DNA of 64,000 bases from Benincasa hispida (taxonomy: Eukaryota > Streptophyta > Magnoliopsida > Cucurbitales > Cucurbitaceae), in assembly GCF_009727055.1 (NCBI RefSeq), contig NC_052357.1, positions 87,910,999 to 87,974,998 on the forward strand, written 5' to 3'. How positions within the stretch are numbered: the stretch's first letter is position 1; every line of letters starts with the position of its first letter. Shown one piece after another: positions 1 to 10,985 of the stretch. Position numbers and translations under genes: made by a program. The notes below the pieces were generated by a model, which did not search any database, had not been told where the DNA came from, and worked only from the letters and a program-made list of their open reading frames with translations.

Positions 1-575
1 TTATTATTATTAATTTAATTGAAATTGATTAAAGGGAAGGAGTTACAACTCCTTTTCCCCATTCTCTCAATAATTATACGTGGGATTCAAATGGTTGGAA
101 ATTAATCATCTTCCTCAATTCTCTCTAAGAGAAGAGTCCCTTTAAAAAAACTAAAAACATAGAGGAAAAGTTCTTCTCATCTCTCTCATCTCTCTCTTCC
201 TCTCCATCTTTTCCCTCTTCCAAAGATTCAAGCAAAGCCCACAACTCTTGCTTGAATCTTTTATCCTAAGAGAATACAAAGGGATCTCAAGTGGTGGTGT
301 CCCTTTTGAAAAAGGAGATCCACGTGGAGAAGGAGTTTCGTTCATGGCTTGTATGGGGGAGTTCTTGAAGAAAGGGTTCTACAAAGGTAAGGATTTCTGA
401 AACCTGAGTATTTTTTTAAAGCATGCTATAATTTAAGAAAATGCATATCTTGTTCTTATTTATTGTAAAACTTACATTCAATGAAAAATGAAATTTGGAC
501 TGATCTTTGCTTATGCTTAAAGGATCTTTCTTCGAAAATTTTCTTCAGATATTGAGGTCATTAACCACGATTTTT
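1..575 (+). repeat. LTR-like fragment (R-U5 type) of a copia element
   Basis: Plus-strand sequence of pyrimidine-rich leader type followed by a GAGAATACAAAGGG...AGTGGTGGTG block around 270-300. The same block (GAGAATACAAAAGG...AGTGGTGGTG) occurs on the minus strand inside the 10458-12356 LTR, about 280 bp from its 3' end. The orientation is opposite to that LTR, so this is a separate partial copy whose beginning lies outside the window. Its right edge near 575 is only estimated. The short open frame at 151-345 on the minus strand is not supported as a gene. Confidence 0.4.
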
Positions 576-1865
576 TTTTTTTAATCAAATCTTTCCAAGT
601 CTTATAATTAAAATCAGTCAAACAAGTAGAGGCAAATAACGGAAAAATACAATTTAAACTTTTGCTGGAAAAAAAAACAAATTGATCACATTAGATTTTA
701 ACAAACTCTAAAACATCCAATCAATTTTAGCAAAAACTAAATGAACCCTATTTAATATCTAATTTTTGCAATGATGTTTCAATGATTTAGGATAAAAGTC
801 ATCGAAGGGTAGTTAGTTGTCTCTTCACTGAACTAAGACACTCTCAGTCAATTATTACACCAGAATAACTCTTATTCCTATAATAATTAGTCATCATTAA
901 TTTGGTCAAGAAAACATTAACTAACTTAACAATTTCTTGTAAGTTTGACCCTTCATTTTAGACCCTAGAATTCCACCCAAATGAGCCAACCGAAGGGAAA
1001 AATCGATTGGCACAAAAAATAAAGCGATCATATCCATCTCTAGAGTTCACCTTGATATTGATCTAATACACAAACCATCCGAAGGGGGACATTCCCAGGT
1101 GCCTCGAGGCCGTGCAAGAAGATCTCATGTTGCAAAGTAATGAAGGAGACCGTAGGACATGTTAAGACACATCCCTCTCTCACTTACTATAAATACTCTC
1201 TCGATTCACCTTGATATTGACCCATGCAAACACCATCCGAAGGGGACATTCCTAGGGCGTCTCAAAGTCAAGCATGAGTCTCACGATGTGAATATAAAGG
1301 GAGAAACGTGAGTGGAAAATTGACGTATCGTATACATCTTTTTCTTCCCACTGAGTATGCATGCTTATAGAAAATTTATCTAATTGACCTTTCCAGGTTA
1401 GTTCTCAGGTAGGGATGTTCCGTTTCCATCAACTTAAATACCTCAGCCTAGATAGAATTAACCTTAGACAAAAGGTCTCTTATAGATACATTTGCTAAAA
1501 ATTTAATCTTTTAATAAAACCAATTGAATTCTATTAAATTGATTAAAAAGATTAAACTAATTTATAATCTCATTAGAAATTTGTGATCTTAGGTTTATGT
1601 GAATCATATTTTTAAACTATTTTAAAAAAAAAGTTTGCATGCAATTCTGAATTATTGATTTTAATTTTCAATTTCATTTAATTATAACAATTATAAAATA
1701 AATGAAACAAATTAAAATCATCCATTGTATCGAATGCCATACTTAATAAAATTATAATAGTTATAGGATTATATAAAGTAATGTCATGCATCATGCAATT
1801 CCCATTTCATTACTAAACATACATAACACCTATATATTAAAGTAATAAAACAATTAATAACATAC
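576..1865 (-). repeat. Copia leader (distal part), left of the CACTA insertion
   Basis: Non-coding sequence clearly related, in the same orientation, to 63122-64000. Shared stretches include ATCAATTTTAGCAAAA, GACCGTAGGA and ATTGACCCATGCAAACAC. At the right-hand copy this sequence lies directly upstream of a minus-strand copia gag start. Here it lines up behind the 10458-12356 LTR once the CACTA and gypsy insertions are removed, so I read it as the long 5' leader of that minus-strand element. The gag that should follow below about 600 is missing. Confidence 0.5.
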
Positions 1866-2200
1866 CACTAGAAGAAATTTGGGCTTTAATGTCGGTTTTA
1901 AACCGACATTAAAGATAGTGTTATTAAGGGTCTTTAATGTCGGTTGCCTAAACCGACATTAAAGTCCTTCAATAACACCAATATCGCAGCCTTCAATGTA
2001 GGTTGCAACTGACATTAAAGACCTTTAATGTCGGTTGCAACGACATTGAAAGTCTCAACATTGAAGGTCTTGCAACCGACATTAAAGGTCTTTAGTGATT
2101 TAAGGTCTTTAATGTTAGTTGTAACCAACATTAAAGCCTGTTTTTTTTTTTTTTTAGTTCTTAACCAACATTGAAGCCCGAATCTGTTCGTTTTTTTTTT
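1866..2200. repeat. Subterminal repeat block of the CACTA element
   Basis: At least six copies of an ACCGACATTAAAG-like motif, in both orientations, follow the left terminus. Examples are near 1901, 1952, 2073 and 2128, with diverged copies at 2010 and 2164. In CACTA elements such motifs bind the element's own transposition protein. The matching right-hand block is much shorter (8310-8335). Confidence 0.8.
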
Positions 2201-2401
2201 TAATTCCATTGCCGAATCAATTTTTTTGGTCAAATAAGTTAAAAACGACATTATATGTCTCGTGTTGGGTTAGGAAATGTCCGTCATTGTTTTATATTAA
2301 AAAGTATAAAAAAAATTGCATGGTGAGCCCATCAATATTTGTCTTCCACCTATGAATTTATCCACAAACAAGAATCAATATTTCCAATGCATTCAATATA
2401 C

Positions 2402-2940
2402 TCATCAATATTTGTCTTCCACCTATGAATTTATCCACCAAAATTTGTAAAACAATACCAGAACCAGACTTTCATAGAATACAGCTTACACCAAAGCCAT
2501 CATTTCTCTCATTCACAAATATCAATTAGTACTAATTCCATGAATAAACAAGAATCACACAATACCAAAATCACAATACCATGAATACAGCTTCCAATAA
2601 TAAACAGATCATGTCTTCCACCTATGACTTTATCCACAAACAAGAATCACAATACCAGAACCAGACTTTCATAGAATACTTACACCAAGCCATCATTTCT
2701 CTCATTCACAAATATCAATTAGTACTAATTCCATGAATAAACAAGAATCACAATACCAGAATCACAATACCATGAATACAACTTCCAATCATAAACAGAT
2801 CATGTCTTCCACCTATGAATTTATCCACAAACAAGAATCACAATACCAGAATCAGACTTTCATAGAATATTTACACTAAGCCATCATTTCTCTCATTCAT
2901 AAATATCATATTAGTACTAATTCCATTCACAAAGATCATG
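2402..2940. repeat. Tandem repeat, unit about 190-200 bp
   Basis: The phrase GTCTTCCACCTATGA recurs at about 2415, 2613 and 2804. Each copy is followed by the same series (TTATCCACAAACAAGAATCA, CAGACTTTCATAGAATA, CATCATTTCTCTCATTCA). A shorter partial copy precedes it near 2341. It lies within the CACTA element between the subterminal block and the Ulp1-like relic. No coding potential was seen. Confidence 0.8.
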
Positions 2941-3179
2941 GTTAGATAAATTTACATTCATTCTAAGCTAGCATTTACATTTTATTGAGACAAAAAACAA
3001 GAATTACATCCTTACACAAATCGGCCAACAAAACTTGCCCATTGGGTCCGAATTACGTCAATCTCTCCTTACGTATATGCATCTTTTGTATTGAACTATA
3101 AAAAGGAACAAAAAAAAAATTCAACATAAGTTTACATCCATTTATTAAATTAAATCTAGCACTATATAAAAATAATTTA

Positions 3180-3577
3180 CGTACGAGGCTAGTAATGGAA
3201 GTAATAGGATTATGCACTATTTCGTGTATATACTTTTGCACATAGTACCCGCATCCTACAGAATCTAATTGACGAGGGCACTGCATATAAAGAAGTTGAA
3301 AATAATTGTTAAATTGTTATAAAGAAGTCGAATGAACATAAATTGTTAAAAAATGAATACAAATTTATCATTACAGGTTTCTATTTTAGAGAAGACCGAT
3401 GGTGTTGGAGATCGTGCTTGGCTTGCCATGTTTTCAATCCACTAAATAGTTTTAAAACATTAGTTAAACATAAATACTTCAATTAAGAGCTAAGAAAGTT
3501 CAATTACACTTACATATTTATAACTCCATGAAAATCTTTTTGAACCTTACTTCGAAGAGAATCCAAAACATAAACAC
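3180..3577 (-). pseudogene. Ulp1-like (C48) cysteine protease relic carried by the CACTA element
   Basis: Three minus-strand exons can be followed. The first (3577-3514, running into the N gap) reads VYVLDSLRSKVQKDF; LDSL is the usual region after the catalytic His/Asp in Ulp1 proteases. The second (3441-3375) reads GLKTWQAKHDLQHHRSSLK, then an in-frame TAG at 3383-3381, then KPV. The third (from 3280 down to about 3180) reads CPRQLDSVGCGYYVQKYIHE, with the oxyanion-hole Gln and the catalytic Cys. Splice signals fit: GTAAGTG at 3513, ATTTAG before 3441, GTAATG at 3374 and TGCAG before 3280. Ulp1-like domains are often carried by plant CACTA and Mutator elements. The stop codon marks it as broken, unless it is a base error. 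The 5' part is lost in the gap. Confidence 0.75.
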
Positions 3578-4354
3578 NNNNNNNNNNNNNNNNNNNNNNN
3601 NNNNNNNNNNNNNNNNNNNNNNNNNNNNNNNNNNNNNNNNNNNNNNNNNNNNNNNNNNNNNNNNNNNNNNNNNNNNNNNNNNNNNNNNNNNNNNNNNNNN
3701 NNNNNNNNNNNNNNNNNNNNNNNNNNNNNNNNNNNNNNNNNNNNNNNNNNNNNNNNNNNNNNNNNNNNNNNNNNNNNNNNNNNNNNNNNNNNNNNNNNNN
3801 NNNNNNNNNNNNNNNNNNNNNNNNNNNNNNNNNNNNNNNNNNNNNNNNNNNNNNNNNNNNNNNNNNNNNNNNNNNNNNNNNNNNNNNNNNNNNNNNNNNN
3901 NNNNNNNNNNNNNNNNNNNNNNNNNNNNNNNNNNNNNNNNNNNNNNNNNNNNNNNNNNNNNNNNNNNNNNNNNNNNNNNNNNNNNNNNNNNNNNNNNNNN
4001 NNNNNNNNNNNNNNNNNNNNNNNNNNNNNNNNNNNNNNNNNNNNNNNNNNNNNNNNNNNNNNNNNNNNNNNNNNNNNNNNNNNNNNNNNNNNNNNNNNNN
4101 NNNNNNNNNNNNNNNNNNNNNNNNNNNNNNNNNNNNNNNNNNNNNNNNNNNNNNNNNNNNNNNNNNNNNNNNNNNNNNNNNNNNNNNNNNNNNNNNNNNN
4201 NNNNNNNNNNNNNNNNNNNNNNNNNNNNNNNNNNNNNNNNNNNNNNNNNNNNNNNNNNNNNNNNNNNNNNNNNNNNNNNNNNNNNNNNNNNNNNNNNNNN
4301 NNNNNNNNNNNNNNNNNNNNNNNNNNNNNNNNNNNNNNNNNNNNNNNNNNNNNN
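3578..4354. other. Assembly gap (777 N)
   Basis: A run of N with no sequence. It falls inside the CACTA element, between the transposase relic and the 3' exons of the Ulp1-like gene. Open frames drawn across it are meaningless. Confidence 1.
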
Positions 4355-6457
4355 ACAAATCTAGTTGAAGTTACCTATCAAAACAATGATAATGTTGACA
4401 AGTAATTTATTGTGAATGACTTACCTCCCATTCTTCACTCAATCGTTCATTGACGAACGATGTCCAATGATCTTGCTCTATATGAGAATATTGTTGCGGT
4501 GGAAATTGTAAGACCGAGGGTTCATCCTTAAATGGAAGTATGAACTTTTAAGACAACGTTGTCTTGAAAGTCCGTAAAGTTTCAAATCTGTGAGCGACAC
4601 TAAACTTTGAATGTTCGATGAATAGCCTTCAGGTACTTTAATTTCTGATAGTACCTTACAAAAGCTCAATTTCTCAACTTGTGTTAATGTATAACATGCG
4701 GGAGGTAAAAAGACCTTTTTTCTCTCCTACTTGAGGGGCTAACTATGATCTAATGTTCAGTTTCATCAAATCTAATCAAGTCTTTATTCCATCTTTTGTT
4801 TTACCAGGAATATCAAGCAATGTGCCAATAAAATTTGCACATACATTCTTTTCAATGTGCATCACGTCTAAACAATGTCGCACATCAAGATACTTCCAGT
4901 ATTCTAACTTGAAAAGAATAGATTTTTTCTTCTAATAACTATCTCCACTGTTCTTTTCTTTGATACTTTTCTTACCAAATGAATATTGATACTTACTTGT
5001 TTCTGCAAGAATTTCTTCCCCACTCAATGGTTCTGGACCAAATTCTAATTCTTATGCTCCATTAAAAGCTTTCTTTTGTTTTCTATATGGATGATGGTGG
5101 GGTAGAAACTTGCGATGCCTGAGATATGCCATCCTCTTCCCCTTTGGTAAATAAGTGGATGAAGTATTCTCTCCTCAAATTGGACATGCATGATATCCTT
5201 TAACCGTACAACCACACAAGTTACCATACGTTGGAAAATCATTATTGGTCCATAATAAAATGGCTTTAAGCATGAAACGTTGTTCTTCATATGCATCATA
5301 ATATTCTACCCCATCTTTCCAAAGTTTTTTCAAGTCATCTACTAATGGAGCTAAATAAACATCAATGTCATTTCCCGGTTGTTTAGGACCAGATATTAGT
5401 GCAGTCAACATCAAAAAATTTCACTTCATGCACAACTATGGAGGTAGATTGTACGTCACTAACATCACTGACCAACAACTATATCTACTACTAAGATCTC
5501 CATGTGGATTTACCCTATCTGTTGAAAGAGCAAGACGAAGATTTCTAGGTTCTGACCCAAACTCTGGCCACAAATTGTCTATTTTTTTCTACGATAGGGC
5601 ATCTTTGGGATGTTTTAATAAACCATCTATTTCTTTCTTTTAGCATGCCACGTCAGTAAACTTGCTGTTTCTTTACTTCGAAACTTCTTTCAACATCTTG
5701 GAACTGGGGGAAAATACCACAGGACTTTTGCTGGGATATTCTTAGTCCTTTCGTTTAAATTTTTTGAAGCTTCCATCTTGACATACACAATAGGGCATAC
5801 ATTTGCATTAGAAAGTTCTTTTCTAACAAGCACCAATCATTTCTACTGCATGAATCTTCTCGTACTTCATTCCAAGGTACTCAACATCTTTTTTGCTTCA
5901 TAATTAGAAGTTGGAATTTCATTAGGACTAGGTAATATGTCATAAATTAATTCCAACAACTCTGTGAAACTCTTATTGCTCCATCCAAATTTAGCTTTTA
6001 AATTATATAACTTTACCAATGTAGATATTTTGGAAAAAGTTTTACAATTTGGGTACAATGGTTTCTTCACATCATCTAATAATTCTTCAAAATTATCGAA
6101 TTTTCAACTGAAATAGTTATTGTATGCAGCCTTATATATTCCAATTATGTCATCAACATCAACATCATCCTTATCAACTTCGTCTCTTTCACTAGTAGAC
6201 ACATTTTCATTGTTTCTCTTAATCGGTGATGATTCACCATGAAAAATTTATGTCTGATAACTTTGATCTATACCATTAAAAAATAAGTGTTCTCTTATTT
6301 TGTTCACATCTAGAGTCTTTGCATTGACACACTTCAAATATGGACAACTCATGACATTTGGTATATTTGAATGTTGTAGACCATTTTTAATAAACACCTC
6401 GACCCCTAAACCATACTCAGCTGACATCCTATTCATTTTCCTCCACGACTTATCCAT
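4355..6457 (-). pseudogene. TNP2-type CACTA transposase relic
   Basis: Minus-strand coding remnants follow the usual order of plant CACTA transposases. At 6457-6251 is a transposase-associated domain (MDKSWRKMNRMSAEY, later CPYLKCVNAKTL and REHLFFNGIDQSYQT). At 6070-5867 is KPLYPNCKTF...STLVKLYNLKAKFGWS...EIPTSNYEAKK. At 5414-5175 is GPKQPGNDIDVYLAPLVDDL...TYGNLCGCTVKGYHACPI. Then come RHRKFLPHHHPYRKQKKAF (about 5115-5060), a block with DVMHIEKNVC (about 4870), and KVPEGYSSNI near 4640. Reading is interrupted by stops, for example TAA after DQSYQT and TGA after HACPI, and by TAA after KKAFNGA. The enzyme would cut and paste the element by its CACTA ends. This copy cannot make full-length protein as sequenced. 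Confidence 0.85.
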
Positions 6458-6459
6458 GA

Positions 6460-8300
6460 TTGTAAAATATGCAACTTAATCTACAAAAAAAAAAAAAAAT
6501 AACAAGAAAAAATTTAAAAGCATAAAATTATGATCGTAAAATATGCAACATCAACAAATTTAAAACAACTAGACTTTTAAAATAAGCATCTTATAAATAT
6601 TACCCTGTCTTTGTTATTAATGTTGTTATGAAGTCCTTTTTGTGTCGGGTGCTCCTTCTCCACTTGTCAACCTTCTTAAAACACATCCAATGCAATCTTC
6701 CTATCTTCCTTCCAAATCCCCAAGAATCAAAATTTAGCCTTTACACATCAAACTTGAACCTAACAAATGAAAAACTTTACTTAAAATCAAGTATTGAATC
6801 AAAACAAATATCAATCCAAACAAATATCACAATAAACCGTGTCCTTAGATTTTGTATGAGTCAATATCAAGGAATAATAGCTCTTTTTTAGAGCTATCAC
6901 ATAATTAGGCTATAATCTCAAACCATTAAACTAGAATCTCGAAACTAACATAACTTAGCAAAGATTATAACATATGGTGGATAATTTACAAAAAGGAATA
7001 TGCGACTAAGTTAGTAGTTACTCCATAGTTCTTGACCCAAAGTTAGTAATTACAAAGGATCCAACTTCATTAACAATAGGAAAAATATTACATACTGCAT
7101 ATCAAAACAATTACTCCATAGGAGCTCCATAGCCCTCTATTTTCTTATGTGTGCTACGGTGGGTCCTAAAGACCTAAATCATATCTCCTCACTACATGGC
7201 CAGGTATCTCTGGATTTCCCGGTTACTCTGGCCTTTTTCATCCCTAGTAATCTCCTACTCACTTAGGTGGCGCTAAACACATTCTCATAGCATAAGGGTA
7301 AAGTCACCATGAGTATAAGATCTAGTGGTTCACCATGAGTATAAGATCTAGTAGTTCGAAAACAATCTTTCACAAACCAACATAAACCATCACTTTCCAT
7401 AAACCTTTATGAACAACATTTCACGCCAAACCATTCCATGAAAATCAAGCTAAAACGGGATTTTCAAAACATTTTCATCAATAAATCCAAGCTAAAACAT
7501 ATTTTTGATATAAATTTCCAACGAATCATAATATTAAAAGTACCATAAATGCCTATGAATCAGTGATAGGAAATTATCATCAAAACTACAATTTAATTAC
7601 TCTAAAAACAAGTCATGCTCATAAAATCAGGTAAAACTGCAAAGGTTTATTTTCAAGGAAAGTAGTCACTCACAGTTAAGGGCGAGAACTGTTTAGGTTG
7701 TAAGCTTCCCCAATCTCCGTTTTTCCTGAAATTGTTCAACCAATAATATTAACACCATTTTTCTATTTCAAACGCCTTGTTTCAACCAACTTAACTTCTT
7801 CACAACCCATACTAAGTCAAAAGAAACTACCTAAAATATCAAGATGGAAGTGCATTTGGGAGTTCAAGCTAAAAGTGGGTTAATCAAGCTATAAACTAAA
7901 AGAAACAGCAACTATGTAATAAAACAGCAGTAAATTTGACAACAGTACAGATTTTTTTATAGTCACTTCATTGTCGAAGAATACAACAAATTCGACGGCG
8001 AGCGATGGCGTGAAGGAGATCGACGGTGAGTGAAGGAGATCGACGGCGTGAACGATCGACGGCGTGAAGAACGATCGATGGATGGCGAGGGATGAAAGCT
8101 GATAACGATCGACGGACGGCGAGGAAAAGGTTTAGGGATTGGGCGAGGTAAGGATTAGTGACGGCGCGACAGAGAATGGTTTGGGTGTAAAGAAGAGAAG
8201 GAACGCGCGATTTAGGGATATATTATTTAATAAAATAAGAAGAAAAAAACATTACACCTTTATTGTCGGTTTCCCTTTTTTTTAAAACTAACATTATAAA
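6460..8300. other. Non-coding right part of the CACTA element
   Basis: No convincing coding sequence. A short direct duplication (CACCATGAGTATAAGATCTA, twice) lies at about 7308-7352. A GC-richer patch at 7960-8210 carries several GATCGACGG/GACGGCG motifs. By position it is the promoter or first-exon side of the minus-strand transposase gene. The similar GACGG-rich patch near the second CACTA terminus (34520-34720) supports that reading. Confidence 0.5.
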
Positions 8301-8353
8301 TCCGATTTCACTTTTTTCAACCGACATTAAAGCCCGAATTTCTTCTAGTGTAC

Positions 8354-8751
8354 ATAAATCCACACATCCAAACTATATATTATAATTCTTATAATATAAA
8401 TGATGCACGACTATGTTATTAATGCATGTAAGCATATATTATACTATTTATATTATATGATGCATGAGCATGCTATAAAATAAATCATGCAACTATATAT
8501 TATAACATTTATAATATAGATGATACATGGATAATGCATAACCTATGATGAGATTTTACTATATGGAATACATTATGACATATATAATTAAATTAAATCA
8601 TACATCAAGTGCATAATTTAAAAAGAAATTTATGGATCGGGATTGGACTCCTAAACCATTAATTAAATTAATATAAAAATTATATTGATTTAATTAATCA
8701 AAAGATTAACTATTACATAAATAATAGCCAAATCGGTTCAAAATAAGTGAA
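8354..8751 (-). repeat. Copia leader (middle part) between two insertions
   Basis: AT-rich sequence that continues the 576-1865 leader after the CACTA element is removed (matching TAC junction). It stops where the gypsy-type LTR begins. It holds several TATATTATAA/ATGATGCA motifs like those at 1740-1860. No open frame. Confidence 0.45.
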
Positions 8752-9953
8752 TGATAGCACTGAAAATCTGTTATTTTCCTCTTCTTAATTCTAGGTTATT
8801 ACTATGCTTAATGTGTTTATTTAATGATTTTATAGGTATCAAGTATCTTGGAGGTAGAATCAGTCGTTACAAGCTGTTCGTGGTTAATTTTGAGCAATTA
8901 TGAGCTAATTTGAGCAACCAGACTTCAAAAAGATGTGAAATGACGAAAATGCTTCTGGACGGATCGTTGCAATGCTACAAGGCAGTAGCGATTTGACACT
9001 GGAAAACAGGGTTGCGTTGCAATGCTACATGTAGCGTTGCAACATTCCTGATTTTTTGCGGAGGCGCACAGGATGTTATAATGCTGAGTTGTAGTTTGTA
9101 AGTTTTCTTCTTCATTTTAGGGCAAAATGTTCATGAAATAATTGACTCTCAATCGATTCATATGCCGATTTTCTCCTCTTCTCACCTCTCCACATGTATT
9201 TTTCTCAATTTTTCTCGTCATCTCATGTAATTAGTGAAGACATTTTTGGGTTCTTCTCTTTTTTATCTTCATGGGAAGGTAAGACCTAGCTCTCTATTTT
9301 AGGGATTTGGAATAATGTAATTTTGGAAGCTTTGTTTGAATATAATTTTTATATTATTGTCTATGGGTTTCAATATGAATTTTGTGTTTATGAATTGCAT
9401 AATTTCATTATTGATTGACAACCAATAATTTGTTGTGTAATTTGAATGCTTAGAGATAGTTTAGTTATGATATGTGATATATAATTAGAGGCTAATCTCA
9501 AAGGAAGCAATAGATTAGTTAGGCTTGCAATTCATTGTTTAAAATGAATAGTATTTCTCCCATCAACTAGAGAGAAACCACGTTGAATGTTTAATTAAAC
9601 GGGCTAGGGACAGTCAAGAACCTAAAATTGTATTTAAATAACTTTACGAACAAGAATTGGATTGGTCCATTCTATTTCCCTAAGTTATAATGTCGTAGTT
9701 AATTACATTTTTATCTTTTACTTTCATTTCATTTTATTTCTTTTATTCATTTCCTATTTCAATCCACACCAAAACCCACCATTTTACTACTTTAATTAAA
9801 ATGCACTTCAAGGAACGAATCTTCCGTGCTTCCCTGATGTTCGACTCCAGACTTGTCGCTTGTACTACCAATTAGTATAAGTTGTTCGTTCAGTGATTTA
9901 TAAATATTATTTGACTAGTAAGGATTTATAGGCGACGATAAATTCCAAGCTAG
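8752..9953 (+). repeat. Gypsy-type solo LTR (probable)
   Basis: The block starts TGATAGCAC and has LTR character. It contains repeated GCGTTGCAA/CAATGCTACA motifs near 8970-9040 and a GGGCTAGGGACAGTCAAGAA stretch near 9600, both seen in LTRs of Athila/Tat-like elements, and a final TTTATAAATATTATTTGACTAGT. The 7-mer AAGTGAA borders it on both sides (8745-8751 and 9954-9960), as expected for an insertion, but the right end lacks a clear CA. Its borders are therefore approximate. No internal domain is present, so it would be a solo LTR. Confidence 0.5.
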
Positions 9954-9960
9954 AAGTGAA

Positions 9961-10440
9961 CCGGGACTTGAACTACATGAATTGGACCGCCCAACACCCA
10001 AACTGCCCACGAACCACTCGAACCAAGCGAATTGGATGCAAACCAGCTAAACCAAAAATCGAACCACGTGCGAACCGGTTGATTTTTTCCATCTCGGAGC
10101 ATGGAAACCCTGTACAGTAGCCACTATACAATTACAATTTGTGTCGTTTCTTCTCCGATTTGGGCCTTGTTTTCACCAATACATCGCCGGAAATATCACG
10201 AATGACTCAAACAATAATTTACATACTCTATTGCAATAATTAATGCCCAAAACAACGGACCCTTACAAACCAATTTGTAAAAAATTAAAGAAATAAAGAC
10301 TACAGACCAATCTCGAAATTATCCAAGAATTGCAAACAAAACATTCAACTATTCATCACATGAATAATACAGAATGCATACCCCCATTAATATGTAAAAG
10401 AAAATTCTAGAAATAAAATAAAATTGGGAAACCAAAAAAC
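9961..10440 (-). repeat. Copia leader (proximal part) next to the primer site
   Basis: Non-coding sequence directly downstream (on the minus strand) of the primer binding site at 10441-10455. It includes a run of repeated GAACC/CGAACCA motifs at 9990-10080. No open frame. It forms the first part of the leader that continues at 8354-8751 and 576-1865. Confidence 0.5.
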
Positions 10441-10455
10441 CTGGCTCCGATACCA
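10441..10455 (-). other. Primer binding site (initiator tRNA-Met type)
   Basis: On the minus strand the sequence reads TGGTATCGGAGCCAG, close to the TGGTATCAGAGC site used by plant Ty1/copia elements. It lies 2 bp after the CA that ends the LTR at 10458, the expected spacing. Confidence 0.8.
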
Positions 10456-10457
10456 AT

Positions 10458-10948
10458 TGAATGAATGGTGAAGTTCCACAACGAAAGCGGGATCGTTCCC
10501 AATTTTATTTTTTTACGGAATAAAAATCTATAGAACAGAATTATACATTTAAACAAGAAAATACAACATGCTTAAAAGGAAGAAATTAGGGAAAATAACA
10601 ATTATCCTTGGAGCCAAAAGGTCTTCACTTAATTCCTTCTCCAGTTATGAACTCTTCGAAATTCGAACAAAAATACAGTAACCCAAATGGCCACCACCAC
10701 TAGAGTACCTTTTGTATTCTCTATTAGGGTTTGAGAATAAGCAGGAGTGGTGGACTTTGCTAAAACTTTTGGGAAGAGGGAGGAGAGGATGAGATGAAAT
10801 TTTTGTGAAGAAGATGAAGATTGATAACCCAAAAAAAAAAATCCCAACTTACACATTTTTAGTGAGAGAGAATTAAGGGGAAGGCCCTTTAATTTTTAAA
10901 TTGCATTTGATACAATATAATAACTATAGATTGTGTTATATTTGACAT

Positions 10949-10985
<37 letters not shown>

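Larger units (their letters stand above)
1866..8350 (-). mobile_element. CACTA (En/Spm) DNA transposon, degenerate
   Basis: The left terminus starts CACTAGAAGAAATTTGGGCT and the right terminus is its inverted complement, ending CTTCTAGTG. About 32 bp of terminal inverted repeat match with one difference. A 3-bp target duplication TAC flanks both ends (1863-1865 and 8351-8353), the size expected for CACTA elements. Subterminal repeats of the ACCGACATTAAAG type occur many times at 1890-2180 and again at 8310-8335. Inside, on the minus strand, lie a TNP2-type transposase relic and an Ulp1-like protease relic. A 777-base N gap, a ~195-bp tandem repeat and a GC-richer block (7960-8210) with repeated GATCGACGG motifs complete it. 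Both genes carry stop codons, so this copy is probably not autonomous. Confidence 0.9.

Noticed and set aside
2402..2940. CRISPR-like array
   Set aside because: Units are about 195 bp, repeated head to tail without short spacers, inside a eukaryotic transposon; it is an ordinary tandem repeat.
3510..4364. Open frames of about 280 codons on both strands
   Set aside because: Almost all codons are N from the assembly gap; only the last 20 or so residues on the minus strand (VYVLDSLRSK...) are real and are used in the Ulp1-like relic.
10629..10856. 75-codon minus-strand frame
   Set aside because: It lies within the copia LTR, in its transcribed leader part, and has no domain.
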